Below are positions 53,928 to 63,352 of a stretch of 64,000 nt of DNA, in pieces; the stretch's first letter is position 1, and the number at the start of each line of letters is the position of its first letter. The notes below the pieces were generated by a model. The model saw nothing but the letters and a program-made list of their open reading frames with translations. It was not told where the DNA came from and searched no databases. The translations under genes were made by a program, and so were the position numbers. The stretch lies in the NCBI RefSeq assembly GCF_019931195.1, contig NZ_JAIOUO010000004.1:186001-250000 (forward strand). The letters run 5' to 3'. This stretch comes from Marinobacter sp. F4216 (GTDB lineage: Bacteria; Pseudomonadota; Gammaproteobacteria; Pseudomonadales; Oleiphilaceae).

Positions 53928-54030
53928 GCCAGAGGGTCAGGCCTTCGAAAATCGTACTGCGCCAAGGATGGCGCAGTCGAGCGTACAAGGATGTATTCAC
54001 AGCGTATTTTCGAAGGCCTGACCCTCTGGC
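53928..54030. repeat. MITE-like element: 25-bp perfect inverted repeat around a 53-nt core
   Basis: The arms 53928-53952 and 54006-54030 are exact reverse complements. The 53-nt core contains its own hairpin TGCGCCA / TGGCGCA with an AGGA loop, then GCGTACAAGGATGTATTCACAGCG. The core looks like a short dispersed repeat I associate with Marinobacter-type genomes (from memory). The arms could be a terminal repeat of a small mobile element or a long palindrome that ends trpC transcription; T-runs are absent. It contains no coding frame of note. Confidence 0.7.
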
Positions 54031-54069
54031 GTTACCTCGATTCTTTAATTACACAGTGCCTAGCCAACC

Positions 54070-54684
54070 TCAACTCTCCGGCTCCGCCAACGCCTCCTGC
54101 AACAATGCCAGCAAATGCTCCGGCATACCCTCTGCCAGCGTCAAAGCTGCCTCATGGCCCCGCGGTGACATTTTGCCCCAGGTCCGGCGCACAATCCGTA
54201 GCCATTTCTCCCGATCGTAGTCCGCCTTCTCCTCGTAGAAACCGGCGAAATACTTCTCCAGAAACACCATGCACGCCACGTCCTCCAGCAACTGGGTGTC
54301 CGCATCCTTGCGCAGTTCCCGCTTGGTCAGAATGGTTTCCACCCGCTCACACTCGGCGGCGTCATAGCCGCACTCGGCCATAATCTCCGCCGCCCGCTGG
54401 CCATGCATGCGACCACAGGCCTGACGCCACTGGTAATAGGCTTTGCGCCCTTCCGGGTAGTCACTGCGCGGCATGGTCCAGCGCTCAATGTGCTGGGCCC
54501 GGCAGGCAATCTGCATGCGCTCCGACGGGTTGGGCTCCAGGGCAAACAGCCAGCGGGTCATATGCTCACTGTAAGCCAGCTCACGTGGCACCGCCTCGCC
54601 ATCCAGCAATTCCTCGTTGGGGTCTGCCCGGTTGGCTCTGTCGATTTTTTCCAATGCACAGGTCAGTTGTGCCGAGGCGGTCAT
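54070..54684 (-). CDS. DUF4202 domain protein
   Basis: 204 residues. RAQHIERWTMPRSDYPEGRKAYYQWRQACGRMHGQRAAEIM and ERVETILTKRELRKDADTQLLEDVACMVFLEKYFAGF are the DUF4202 pattern, found in bacteria and eukaryotes. The spaced His/Asp suggest an HD-phosphohydrolase-like metal site, but no activity is established for the family as far as I know. Only ~45 nt separate it from the next gene upstream in the same direction, a glutathione S-transferase. Confidence 0.82.
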   Translation of the reverse strand: MTASAQLTCALEKIDRANRADPNEELLDGEAVPRELAYSEHMTRWLFALEPNPSERMQIACRAQHIERWTMPRSDYPEGRKAYYQWRQACGRMHGQRAAEIMAECGYDAAECERVETILTKRELRKDADTQLLEDVACMVFLEKYFAGFYEEKADYDREKWLRIVRRTWGKMSPRGHEAALTLAEGMPEHLLALLQEALAEPES

Positions 54685-54728
54685 GCCTTACTCCTGGTCG
54701 TTCGCTGTTTGGATATGTAAGCCCGGAT

Positions 54729-55394
54729 TTACCGGGTCACCATGGTCTGGGCATGCTTGATCAGTTCATCCGGCTTCTTCGGCCGTTCGGGGCGGTGAAT
54801 CCCTCTCTGGCAACCCGGACGCTCATAGAGCTCGTCCATCCAGCGCTTCAGATATGCCAAGCCGTCGATGGAGACCCCGGACCAGTTGTAGGTCCGCACC
54901 CAGCACCAGTTGGCAAAGTCAGCGATGGTAACTTCGTCTCCCGCCAGATACGGGGATTCTGCCAGCCGGGTGTCCAACACCTCAAACAGGCGCCGGCACT
55001 CGTGGTGGTAACGATCGATGGCCGCCGGTATTTTCTCCGGAAAATACCGGTAAAACACATTCGCCTGCCCCATCATCGGACCAACGCCGCCCATCTGGAA
55101 CATCAGCCACTGCAATGCCCGTGAACGCACCTTTGGGTCAGCCGGGTAAAACTGGCCGTATTTTTCGGCCAGATAAATCATGATGGCCCCGGACTCGACT
55201 ACCACAAAGTCGTCGTTATCCCGATCCACAATCACCGGGATCCGACCATTCGGATTCATAGCCAGGAATTCTGGTGTCTTCTGATCGCCCTTGGACAGAT
55301 CAACCGGAATCAGGTTGTACTCAACCCCTAACTCCTCGAGCAAAACAGACACCTTGTAGCCGTTCGGCGTGGGTGCGGTATACAGATCAATCAC
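54729..55394 (-). CDS. Glutathione S-transferase, YfcG/Nu-class-like
   Basis: 221 residues from a GTG at 55394, with GGAGG 5 nt upstream. The thioredoxin-like N-domain [56 protein letters not shown] and the motif [18 protein letters not shown] match YfcG/YghU disulfide-bond oxidoreductases, which bind GSSG without Cys at the active site (T-x-N-G-Y-K). A C-terminal helical domain follows. It is second in a two-GST tandem. Confidence 0.86.
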   Translation of the reverse strand: MIDLYTAPTPNGYKVSVLLEELGVEYNLIPVDLSKGDQKTPEFLAMNPNGRIPVIVDRDNDDFVVVESGAIMIYLAEKYGQFYPADPKVRSRALQWLMFQMGGVGPMMGQANVFYRYFPEKIPAAIDRYHHECRRLFEVLDTRLAESPYLAGDEVTIADFANWCWVRTYNWSGVSIDGLAYLKRWMDELYERPGCQRGIHRPERPKKPDELIKHAQTMVTR

Positions 55395-55420
55395 AGCGTC
55401 CTCCTGTGGACAACTCAACA

Positions 55421-56038
55421 TCAAACCTGGGCGGATGGTCGTGCGCTGATACGCTCATACCAGGCCTGGAGATTCGTTTGCTCGGGCTTGATACGGACCT
55501 TGATCACCCGGGCAAAGGCAACGGTGACAAAAGCATTGATATCGGCGGCTGTGAACCGGTCCAAACAGATGTACTCTTTTCCCTCAAGCTGGTCGTTCAG
55601 AAACGCCATGAACTTCTCGACCTGCTGCACACACTCTGCACCCCATTCCTTGACGGGATTCATTCGATCCTTGAAGTAACCGGTACTGTGCTGGAAGCCC
55701 ATGCCGGTAGGCAGGAAGAAAAACAGCTCAATCCAGCGCAGCCACTGTTCCAGATAGGCCTTTTCCAGGGGGGTGTCGCCCAGCAAGCTGGGAGCATTGG
55801 GGTAGGCCTCTTCAAAGTAGCGGCAGATGGCCATGGTTTCGGCGATGCAGGAGCCATCGTCCAGCTCCATGACCGGGACTTTCTTCATCGGGTTACGGAC
55901 GACATATTCCGGGGTCAGGTTTTCGCCTTTTTCGATATCCACCTGAATGAACTCGGCCTGATCCAGCAGACCTTTTTCCGCCATGAACATGCGAACGCGG
56001 CGGGGATTCGGTGCGGTACTGGTTTCGAATATTTTCAT
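55421..56038 (-). CDS. Glutathione S-transferase family protein
   Basis: 205 residues from the ATG at 56038 (GGAG 9 nt upstream; an in-frame ATG at 56053 is less likely). N-domain [22 protein letters not shown]...[38 protein letters not shown] has the cis-Pro (VPVMEL) and the E-T (SNAIL-like) glutathione contact. The C-domain is helical. The substrate is unknown. It starts the tandem with the YfcG-like GST, 26 nt apart. Confidence 0.84.
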   Translation of the reverse strand: MKIFETSTAPNPRRVRMFMAEKGLLDQAEFIQVDIEKGENLTPEYVVRNPMKKVPVMELDDGSCIAETMAICRYFEEAYPNAPSLLGDTPLEKAYLEQWLRWIELFFFLPTGMGFQHSTGYFKDRMNPVKEWGAECVQQVEKFMAFLNDQLEGKEYICLDRFTAADINAFVTVAFARVIKVRIKPEQTNLQAWYERISARPSAQV

Positions 56039-56182
56039 TGTTTTTGACTCCATTCCGGGCAGGTATCTGATGGACAGACGTTCAAATCAGGCTTGAGCCT
56101 GCCGGGAACCAGCGGGCGCGTCAAGCGGGGGAAAACGGCCCCGTGGCCCCCGAATCTTTTACATTTCAAAAAATCTTTAGGG

Positions 56183-56226
56183 TTGTAACTTTTTTCAGGT
56201 TCTCTATCCTGAAGAGTGAACATTCA
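56183..56226 (+). promoter_or_regulatory. Promoter and candidate operator for the betaine ABC operon
   Basis: TTGTAA (56183-56188), a 16-nt spacer and TATCCT (56205-56210) form a sigma-70-like promoter. Overlapping its -10 is the inverted repeat TTCAGG-N8-CCTGAA (56194-56213). At the expected start lies TGAACATTCA (56217-56226), similar to the core of BetI-type (TetR) operators, TGAAC-GTTCA. Regulation by such a repressor is inferred. Confidence 0.42.
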
Positions 56227-56353
56227 AAACGGGATCAAAGACTTGAGCGAACAATCCTGGTTTCTCACAAGACGTCTTCCCCTGATCGGTTCCGATCACA
56301 GTCCCGTAATTTCCCTACACCTCAACATAAATTCAAGAGTGACAGGAGAAGTC

Positions 56354-57325
56354 ATGCGTAAACTTACATCTGCTGTATTGCTATGCGCCGCTGCTGCACC
56401 GTCTATGGCACAAGCCAACGAGTGTGGCCAGGTTTCCATTACCGAAATGAACTGGGCTTCCGCCTCGGTGGTAACCAACGTGGCAAAATTCATCATGGAA
56501 CAAGGCTATGGCTGCGACGTCGCCGTGGTTCCGTCTGACACTGTGCCTGCCGTCACCTCTGTTGCGGAAAACGGCGAGCCGGACATCGTCACCGAGCTGT
56601 GGCTGAACTCCGCTGGTGAGGCGTATACCCGTCTTGAAGATGCCGGCAAAGTAGAGCGACTGAGCGAGGTTCTGTCTCCCGGTGGAGTCGAGGGCTGGTG
56701 GATCCCGACCTACCTGGTGGAAAAGCACCCGGAACTGAAAACCATCGAAGGCATCATGGCCAATCCAGAGCTGGTTGACGCGCAGTTCAACAACTGCCCG
56801 GACGGCTGGGGCTGCCGTATCGTAAACGACAACCTGGTTGAAGCCCTGGACCTGGAAGCTTCCGGTATCGAAGTGTTCAACCACGGCTCTGGTGAAACCC
56901 TGGCGTCCTCCATGGCCGCTGCGGTACAGGACGGAGAACCCTGGTTCGGCTACTACTGGGGCCCGACCGTTCCGCTGGGCAAGTTCGACATGACCCGCGT
57001 AGATCTGGGTGAGTACGATGCCGACGCGCATCTTGCCAACCAGAGCAAAGACAACGAAAACCCGAAAGTGTCTGACTTCCCGGCTGCGCCGGTTCTGACC
57101 TCCGTCACCACTGACTTCCGCGAGCGGGAGCCGGCGGTTGCTGACATGCTCAGCAAAATGACCTTCAAGACCGACACCATGAGCGCTGTCCTGGCCTGGA
57201 AGAGCGAAAACAACGCTTCCGCCGAGGAAGCCGCGGTGTACTTCCTGAGCAACAACACCGATACCTGGAAGGAGTGGCTGAACGATTCAGCCCAACAGAA
57301 GCTTGCCTCGATTCTGGGCAACTAA
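56354..57325 (+). CDS. Glycine betaine/choline ABC transporter substrate-binding protein
   Basis: 323 residues from the ATG at 56354 (AGGAG 5 nt upstream) with a signal peptide ending A-Q-A. The OpuAC/ProX fold shows the Trp-rich ligand region (ITEMNWASASVVTNVAKFIMEQGYGCDV, ELWLNSAG, VEGWWIPTYL, EPWFGYYWGP), whose aromatic residues cage the quaternary ammonium. It is the first gene of a binding protein-permease-ATPase operon for osmoprotectant uptake. Glycine betaine is the likely ligand; choline or DMSP is possible. Confidence 0.9.
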   Translation: MRKLTSAVLLCAAAAPSMAQANECGQVSITEMNWASASVVTNVAKFIMEQGYGCDVAVVPSDTVPAVTSVAENGEPDIVTELWLNSAGEAYTRLEDAGKVERLSEVLSPGGVEGWWIPTYLVEKHPELKTIEGIMANPELVDAQFNNCPDGWGCRIVNDNLVEALDLEASGIEVFNHGSGETLASSMAAAVQDGEPWFGYYWGPTVPLGKFDMTRVDLGEYDADAHLANQSKDNENPKVSDFPAAPVLTSVTTDFREREPAVADMLSKMTFKTDTMSAVLAWKSENNASAEEAAVYFLSNNTDTWKEWLNDSAQQKLASILGN

Positions 57326-57426
57326 TCCTTCCACTCCAAGACAGGGCCTCTAACGGCCCTGTCTGCTTCCAAGCGATCCCATTGATGCTTACCTGGCGAC
57401 TCTCACGCGCAGGAAACGGATAGATC

Positions 57427-58461
57427 ATGGCTACTTACGATTTTGTTTTTTCATCACTGGGTCTGGATGACTGGTGTTCTGCGGGCAAGAGTGACGGCCC
57501 CATGTCCATGGCGGACCTGTTATCCAAGGCCAATGGTGGCAAGCAGGAGGACACGTCGATCTGGGACCTGCCGTTCCCCTCCATGGACGCCTTGAACGAA
57601 GCTTGCCCCGCGTTCCCCCAATCCCGGGAACTGACCAAAGGGCTGGAGCAAGGCTTCCTCGACATCAAGGACAGCCTCAGCGTTGTACTCGACCCCATTA
57701 CCCAACCACTGAGCTGGGCACTGGATGGCACCCTGTATGCCATGCTCAGCGCGCCCTGGTGGATTGTGATTCCCCTGTTGCTCGCCGTGGTGTTGGTGGT
57801 CAGTAAATCCTGGAAGCTGGTCACCTTCGTTGCGATCAGTTTTTTCACCCTGGCGTTTATTGATTACTACGAATACGCCATGCAGACCCTGGCCATCATA
57901 TTCGTCTGCGCCTTCATATGTGTGTTACTTGGGGTGCCGATCGGTATCGCCATGTCCCGAAGCGACACGCTGCAGCGCATGACCATACCGATACTCGACA
58001 TGCTGCAGACCCTGCCGCCCTTCGTGTACCTGATTCCGCTGATCTTCCTGTTCAGCGTGACCGAGTCCAAGCTGTATGGCATTGCCATCATCCTGTACGC
58101 CATCGTTCCGGTTATCCGCCTGACCAACCTCGGGATACGACTGGTGGACAAGGATGTGATTGAGGCCGCCGATGCCTTCGGTATGACCCCGCGACAGAAA
58201 CTGTTCAAGGTACAGATCCCTCTCGCACTGCCGAACATCATGGCAGGGGTAAACCAGACCATCATGATGAGCCTGGCCATGGTGGTGATTGCCTCACTGG
58301 TATCGGCACCGGGTCTGGGTGTACTGGTACTGCGAGGCATCCGCAATCTTGAGTTGGGTGTAGGCCTGGTTTCCGGCCTCGGCATCGTAGCGCTGGCCGT
58401 CATTCTCGACCGCGTCACCAAGGCATCTCTTGCGCGCATCAATGCCGCCCAGAAGCAGTAA
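57427..58461 (+). CDS. Glycine betaine ABC transporter permease (ProW/OpuAB type)
   Basis: 344 residues. About 100 polar N-terminal residues (MADLLSKANGGKQEDTSIWDLPFPSMDAL...) precede the membrane part, as in ProW. Six or so helices follow, with the BPD-transporter EAA loop IEAADAFGMTPRQKLFKVQIPLALPNIMAGVNQTIMMSLAMVVIASL. It forms the channel with the ATPase encoded 10 nt downstream. Confidence 0.92.
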   Translation: MATYDFVFSSLGLDDWCSAGKSDGPMSMADLLSKANGGKQEDTSIWDLPFPSMDALNEACPAFPQSRELTKGLEQGFLDIKDSLSVVLDPITQPLSWALDGTLYAMLSAPWWIVIPLLLAVVLVVSKSWKLVTFVAISFFTLAFIDYYEYAMQTLAIIFVCAFICVLLGVPIGIAMSRSDTLQRMTIPILDMLQTLPPFVYLIPLIFLFSVTESKLYGIAIILYAIVPVIRLTNLGIRLVDKDVIEAADAFGMTPRQKLFKVQIPLALPNIMAGVNQTIMMSLAMVVIASLVSAPGLGVLVLRGIRNLELGVGLVSGLGIVALAVILDRVTKASLARINAAQKQ

Positions 58462-58471
58462 GGATCGAGAC

Positions 58472-59530
58472 ATGGCAAACGACATCAAGATTTCCATCAA
58501 GAATCTGTACAAGATCTTCGGTCCGACACCGGACGTGGGACTGGAATACGTCAAGCGCGGCATGGACAAGAACGACCTGCTGGAGAAGCAGAATCACGTG
58601 CTTGGCCTGAAAGACATCAACGTGGACATGCGAGAGGGCGAGATCACCGTGATCATGGGGCTGTCCGGCTCCGGCAAGTCCACGCTGATCCGCCACCTGA
58701 ACCGCCTGATCGAACCCACGGCTGGCGAAATCCGGTTCGACGGCGAGGATGTGCTGGACTACGGCGAGGAAGACCTGCGCAAGCTCCGCCGCGAGCGCAT
58801 GTCCATGGTATTCCAGAAGTTCGCCCTGCTGCCCCACCGCACGGTTCTGGAGAACGCCGGCATGGCCATGGACGTTCGTGGTTTCAAGACGGCGGACTTC
58901 GAGAGCGAGGCCCGCAAGTGGCTGGCCCGGGTCGGTCTGGAAGGCAACGAAAACCAGTACCCCCACCAGTTGTCTGGCGGTATGCAGCAGCGGGTCGGCA
59001 TCGCCCGTGCCCTGGTGTCCAACGCGCCGGTGATGCTGATGGACGAGGCCTTCTCGGCGCTGGACCCGCTGATCCGCTCGGACATGCAGGACCTGCTGCT
59101 GGAATTGCAGGAAGAGTTGCAAAAAACCATCGTGTTCATCACCCACGACCTGGATGAGGCCCTCAAGCTGGCTGACCACCTGGTCATACTGAAGGATGGC
59201 GAAGTAGTCCAGCAGGGCGACCCGCAGGATATCCTGCTGAATCCGAACGATCCTTACATCGTCGACTTCATCAGTGACATCAACCGCGCCCGCGTACTGC
59301 GGACCCGGTCGGTGATGACCGAAGGCGTCGATGACAGCCTGCAATTCGCCGGGGATGTGTCTGACCAGGACAATCTGGAAACCGTGCTTTCCCGCTCCGG
59401 CGGCGATACTTCGCTGACTTTCCGGGTCATGCGAGAGAATGAACCGGTGGGTACCCTGGACATGAAAGCTCTGACCAGGGCCTTGGTGCCAACCGAAGCC
59501 TCCAGCGAACGGGAAAAGCGCTCAGCCTGA
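58472..59530 (+). CDS. Glycine betaine ABC transporter ATP-binding protein (ProV/OpuAA type)
   Basis: 352 residues from the ATG at 58472. The characteristic N-terminus of ProV proteins (KNLYKIFGPTPDVGLEYVKRGMDKNDLLEKQNHVLGLKDINVDM) is followed by Walker A GLSGSGKST, Q-loop VFQKFALLPHRT, signature LSGGMQQR, Walker B VMLMDEAFSALDP and H-loop ITHDLDEA. The C-terminal part after ~280 is shorter than in E. coli ProV and only weakly CBS-like, so osmotic sensing may differ. A terminator follows. Confidence 0.93.
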   Translation: MANDIKISIKNLYKIFGPTPDVGLEYVKRGMDKNDLLEKQNHVLGLKDINVDMREGEITVIMGLSGSGKSTLIRHLNRLIEPTAGEIRFDGEDVLDYGEEDLRKLRRERMSMVFQKFALLPHRTVLENAGMAMDVRGFKTADFESEARKWLARVGLEGNENQYPHQLSGGMQQRVGIARALVSNAPVMLMDEAFSALDPLIRSDMQDLLLELQEELQKTIVFITHDLDEALKLADHLVILKDGEVVQQGDPQDILLNPNDPYIVDFISDINRARVLRTRSVMTEGVDDSLQFAGDVSDQDNLETVLSRSGGDTSLTFRVMRENEPVGTLDMKALTRALVPTEASSEREKRSA

Positions 59531-59546
59531 GTGCTTTCCCCGAACA

Positions 59547-59580
59547 AAAGCCCCCGACGTTCCGGCGCCAGGGCTTTTTT
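59547..59580 (+). terminator. Terminator of the betaine ABC operon
   Basis: AAAAGCCCCCG...CAGGGCTTTTTT stem, with an imperfect GC-rich loop and six T, ~20 nt after the ATPase stop. Confidence 0.78.
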
Positions 59581-59606
59581 ATGTATTCAGCCCGGGGGAT
59601 CCGGCG

Positions 59607-59873
59607 CTATCGAAGCTGGCTGTCTTTGCTGCCTCTGCGATTGATGCCCCCGGCGCGGGTATCCTGCTTTTCATGGGCCGACTGGCAGTCTATGCACAAC
59701 CGGACGCCGGGAATCGCCTTGCGCCGGGCCTCCGGAATCGGGGCGTCACATTCATCGCACTGCGTGGCGCTCTCGCCCCCGGCCAACTGACGGCGTGCGC
59801 GCTCAATCTCGTCTTCAACGCTTGCGTCGATCTGCTCCTGAACCGCGCCATCACGCGACCATCCGCCAGCCAT
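59607..59873 (-). CDS. DksA/TraR-family C4 zinc-finger protein
   Basis: 88 residues from the ATG at 59873, preceded by GGGGG. The Zn finger C-D-E-C-D-A-P-I-P-E-A-R-R-K-A-I-P-G-V-R-L-C-I-D-C matches the short TraR/YbiI-like members. It lacks the long coiled coil of DksA, so it may bind RNA polymerase's secondary channel like TraR, or have another role. It converges on the betaine operon terminator. Confidence 0.85.
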   Translation of the reverse strand: MAGGWSRDGAVQEQIDASVEDEIERARRQLAGGESATQCDECDAPIPEARRKAIPGVRLCIDCQSAHEKQDTRAGGINRRGSKDSQLR

Positions 59874-59966
59874 AGTTCCCCCATACTCTGGATGCCTGTA
59901 TCCATTAAAAGGTAGCATCCAGATGCGAATACACCGGAGTTAACGCTGCCGTCATCAGGAGACATC

Positions 59967-60287
59967 ATGTCGTATACCAGCCACTACACACCCGAAACCC
60001 TGAGCCGTGACGAGCTGGACCAGAGTTCTGGCCCCATGGTGATCGAGTTCGGCGCTAACTGGTGCGGGATCTGCCGGGGTGCGCAGGCGGCGATCAGGGC
60101 GGCCTTGGACAATCACCCCGACGTCCCGCATGTAAAGGTTGAAGATGGCAAAGGCCGCAGATTGGGGCGGACGTTTGGCGTTCAACTGTGGCCGTCGCTG
60201 ATTTTTTTGAAGGATGGTGAAGAAATGGCGCGGGTCGTCCGCCCGGAAAGCAGCAGCGAGATCGAACGTGCACTGCTAAAAATTTAG
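59967..60287 (+). CDS. Thioredoxin-family protein
   Basis: 106 residues of a single thioredoxin fold. The active site is W-C-G-I-C in EFGANWCGICRGAQAA (instead of WCGPC) and the cis-Pro lies in QLWPSLIFLKDGEE. No signal peptide, so cytosolic. The Ile in place of Pro should make it less reducing than thioredoxin 1. It is divergent from the zinc-finger gene. Confidence 0.88.
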   Translation: MSYTSHYTPETLSRDELDQSSGPMVIEFGANWCGICRGAQAAIRAALDNHPDVPHVKVEDGKGRRLGRTFGVQLWPSLIFLKDGEEMARVVRPESSSEIERALLKI

Positions 60288-60378
60288 TGCTGCTGCCAGA
60301 ATGACTGGCCCCTGGTCAAAACCTGGCGGTAGTCAGTCAAAACCTCCGTTTGCCTTTGCAGGAGTACCAGCGGCCTCA

Positions 60379-61365
60379 TCACTCGCCGGCCCGATCAACC
60401 TGGTCGGAGGGAAATGCCTTGATCACGTCCCCTTCCGGGGTCGCCAGCAGGAGTTCGCCAAAACGCCCGATCCGAATGGAGGATGCCCGACTCAGGAGCT
60501 CCAGGAAGCGTTCTTCCTGCAACATGAGCTCCGGGGAACAGGCCATTCGTGAGCTGGCCATCTGACTGAAGCTCACACCACCTTCCTGATCCATCAGGTA
60601 GGTTCCGGAATACCGATTACAGGAAGCCGTGCCGGCTACCCGGTTACCGTTCAAAAAGCTGATGCTCATGCGCGAACGATTAATGATGTCAGCACCCGCC
60701 AGCTTACCCACCACCCATTCAGCCCCCATATACAAGCGTTCTGGATTGCCGCCACAGCCCACGTAGATGTCCTCGTCCACCGACAACCACACCTGATTGG
60801 GATACTGGGCACCCGACATAGAGTCCTGGCAAACCTGCCGGGTCACCGTCAGCTTCACGTTCATGCCTGCGCCGGCCGCGATGAACTGGCGACCGTATCG
60901 ATCCGTTTTGTCCAGCTTGGCGGGCAAGCGCAGTGTGGTGTCCCGCTCAAATGGCCGGTTGAGGATTAACTCGTCCCCGATCACCCGGGCCTGCCAATAG
61001 GGCTCATTGCCCACTGCCCGGAACGGCATCTCTATGGCCCCCGGGGGGAGGCATTCCGGATATTGCTGGCCTCGAATGGTCAGCAAGGCGGTATCGCCGG
61101 TGCGCAGGAAGCGGGTACTTTCGTTGCCCGGGGCCACGAACAGTTCGCCCGCATCGCTTTCGGCGGGCTTCACGAGCAGCTGGTTGTCCTGATACGCAAT
61201 AGTGAGCAGTGGATTCTCATCGTTCGACAGAACCGTGATATCCAGCTGACCACAGGCGTAGCCTTCTTCCACCTTGATCTCGGGTTCCGGCGAGCTCTGG
61301 CAGGCAGACAACAACAGGCCAACCATGGCGAGAAAGGGAAACGCCCGAAGGCCTGGTAGGTGCAT
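60379..61365 (-). CDS. META-domain (HslJ-like) lipoprotein
   Basis: 328 residues from the ATG at 61365 (AAGGA upstream). Lipoprotein signal with the lipobox L-L-S-A-C. Middle part: COG3650-like beta-rich region (MPFRAVGNEPYWQARVIGDELILNRPFE, and a repeated VTRQVCQDSMSG pattern). C-terminal META domain: LNGNRVAGTASCNRYSGTYLMDQEGGVSFSQMASSRMACSPELMLQEERFLELLSRA. Probably an outer-membrane lipoprotein; function unknown (HslJ relates to heat and novobiocin response). It is divergent from a GST gene. Confidence 0.85.
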   Translation of the reverse strand: MHLPGLRAFPFLAMVGLLLSACQSSPEPEIKVEEGYACGQLDITVLSNDENPLLTIAYQDNQLLVKPAESDAGELFVAPGNESTRFLRTGDTALLTIRGQQYPECLPPGAIEMPFRAVGNEPYWQARVIGDELILNRPFERDTTLRLPAKLDKTDRYGRQFIAAGAGMNVKLTVTRQVCQDSMSGAQYPNQVWLSVDEDIYVGCGGNPERLYMGAEWVVGKLAGADIINRSRMSISFLNGNRVAGTASCNRYSGTYLMDQEGGVSFSQMASSRMACSPELMLQEERFLELLSRASSIRIGRFGELLLATPEGDVIKAFPSDQVDRAGE

Positions 61366-61518
61366 AATCGGATTCCTTGATATCGAAGCCATTGGAAACA
61401 GTGTAAGCCCCATACCCGCGGCAAGCCATTTGTTGGACGCTGGCGATACTTCCGGTCGGGGCCTTCTTATCTTCCGGCCAGCCGATTAAGCTAGTACCAA
61501 AGCATCAGGAGGTTACCC

Positions 61519-62268
61519 ATGGCTATCAAGCTGTACCAGTTCGCCATTTCCCATTACTGCGAAAAAGTCCGCTGGGCACTGGACTTCAAGGGTCTCAAGT
61601 ACCAGACCGTTACGCTCCTGCCCGGCCAGCACATCAAGACCATCCGGCAGTTGACCAGGGGGAAGACCTCCTCGGTACCGGTATTGGAGCACGATGGCCA
61701 TGTTGTGCAGGACTCCCCGAAGATTCTGGACTACCTGGATGAAACCTTTCCAGACAATCCACTGACCCCAGCCGATCCGGAGCTCAGGGAACAGGCGCTG
61801 GCCTGGGAGCAGCGGCTGGACGCCGAGGCAGGCCCGGCCGTACGCTGCTATGCCTACCACCATTTCCTGAAGCGCCCGAAAGTGGTCATCCCGATGCTCG
61901 CCGCCGGTACCCCCTTCTACAACCGCTATCTGCTGAGCCTGATCTTCAGTCGGGTGGAGGAGATGATGCGCCAGTGGATGAAGATCAACGAGAAAACCTC
62001 AGAACAGTCTCGACTGGTCATGGAACAACTGCTGACGGACCTGACGGAAGCCTATCAGAACAGCCCGTTCCTCGTGGGCGACAGCTTCACCCGTGCAGAC
62101 CTGACGGCTTCGGCCATGTTTTCCCCCATGTTCCAGCCAGCCGCTTTCCCGGTGCCCTGGCCCAAGCCCGAGAAGATTCCGGCGGATGTCTCCGGCTGGC
62201 TGAACCAATGGCAGGAGCAGCTCCAGGTACTGTCCAACCTGTACGAACGGAATCGCCAAGCCGGGTAA
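61519..62268 (+). CDS. Glutathione S-transferase family protein
   Basis: 249 residues with AGGAGG upstream. N-domain IKLYQFAISHYCEKVRWALDFKGLKYQTVTLLPGQHIKTIRQLT has a Cys at the start of the first helix (S-H-Y-C-E-K-V), a Cys-type catalytic position as in omega- or beta-like classes, and SSVPVLEHDGHVVQDSPKILDYLDE has the cis-Pro and D-S contact. The C-domain is helical. Its substrate is unknown. Confidence 0.84.
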   Translation: MAIKLYQFAISHYCEKVRWALDFKGLKYQTVTLLPGQHIKTIRQLTRGKTSSVPVLEHDGHVVQDSPKILDYLDETFPDNPLTPADPELREQALAWEQRLDAEAGPAVRCYAYHHFLKRPKVVIPMLAAGTPFYNRYLLSLIFSRVEEMMRQWMKINEKTSEQSRLVMEQLLTDLTEAYQNSPFLVGDSFTRADLTASAMFSPMFQPAAFPVPWPKPEKIPADVSGWLNQWQEQLQVLSNLYERNRQAG

Positions 62269-62380
62269 ACCCGCCCGGGTGTCGCAAACCGCCACCGGCT
62301 GTGTCGGAAAACGACAACGCAGCCGGAGCGTGTCCGTGCCAGAATAACACCACATAATAAGAGTAAAACGGATACACCCC

Positions 62381-63352
62381 ATGGCCATCACCGACATGTT
62401 GCTGGCTGTCCTTGAGGACAGCGGACTGATGCCTCTCTGGCAGATGGTTGCCCCCTGGCTTGCCCTGGACGAACGCCAGTTGATCTTTGTGATCGCGACA
62501 CCAGTGTTCATCGCCATCACCCTGTGGGAATACCTGCGCATACGGCATAATCCGGCGCTGATGGACGGGCGCGAGGCCATACGCAATTTTGCCCTGGGCG
62601 CCGGCTACCAGACCACGGAACTGCTGTTCGCCGGGCTGATTGCCTTTCCGGTCTATGCCCTGTGCTATCACTACCGCTTGTTTGACCTCGAATTGAACGC
62701 GCTGACGGCGTTTCTGACCTTTATCGGCGTGGAATTCTGCTTTTACTGGATGCACCGGACCAGTCACCGGGTGCGCTGGTTCTGGGCGGCGCACATTGTC
62801 CACCACTCCTCGGAGCGCATGAACTTTTCCACCGCCATGCGCCAGAACGCCACCAATATTTTCAACGGCAACTGGCTTTTCTACCTGCCCCTGGCTCTGC
62901 TGGGCTTCAATCCGGTCTGGATAGGCGTGGCCTACGCCCTGTCGCTGGTCTACCAGTTCTTCATCCACACCACCCTGGTTGGACAGTTGCCGGGCTGGAT
63001 TGAACTGATCTTCAATACGCCAAGCCACCATCGGGTCCATCACGGCCGAAATCGGGGCTATATTGACCGCAACTTTGGCGGCGTACTGATCATCTGGGAC
63101 CGTCTCTTTGGCACCTTTACTGCCGAAGACAGCCAGGAGCCGCCAACATACGGCGTCACTACACCGCCCCCGTCCAACAACCTGCTGGTTCTGTGGACTC
63201 ACGAATACGTCGACCTGTTCCGTGACATGGCTCAGCCGGGAAGATTAATGTTACGGATCAAACACCTATGGAAACCGCCGGAATGGAAACGCCCGGCTTC
63301 GCCAAACTCAGGGACCGCCCATGCACGAACACCCGTTAACACTGACCAGTGA
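62381..63352 (+). CDS. Sterol desaturase / fatty acid hydroxylase family protein
   Basis: A 323-residue membrane di-iron enzyme. The eight-His pattern is seen in FCFYWMHRTSHRVRWFWAAHIVHHSSERMNFST and NTPSHHRVHHGRNRGYIDRNFGG. About four membrane helices precede and separate the motifs. Family members hydroxylate or desaturate sterols, fatty acids, carotenoids or alkylglycerols (mammalian AGMO is in the group). The substrate is unknown; bacteria of this type generally lack sterols. It overlaps the next gene by 32 nt, suggesting joint translation with a lipase-like hydrolase. Confidence 0.87.
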   Translation: MAITDMLLAVLEDSGLMPLWQMVAPWLALDERQLIFVIATPVFIAITLWEYLRIRHNPALMDGREAIRNFALGAGYQTTELLFAGLIAFPVYALCYHYRLFDLELNALTAFLTFIGVEFCFYWMHRTSHRVRWFWAAHIVHHSSERMNFSTAMRQNATNIFNGNWLFYLPLALLGFNPVWIGVAYALSLVYQFFIHTTLVGQLPGWIELIFNTPSHHRVHHGRNRGYIDRNFGGVLIIWDRLFGTFTAEDSQEPPTYGVTTPPPSNNLLVLWTHEYVDLFRDMAQPGRLMLRIKHLWKPPEWKRPASPNSGTAHARTPVNTDQ

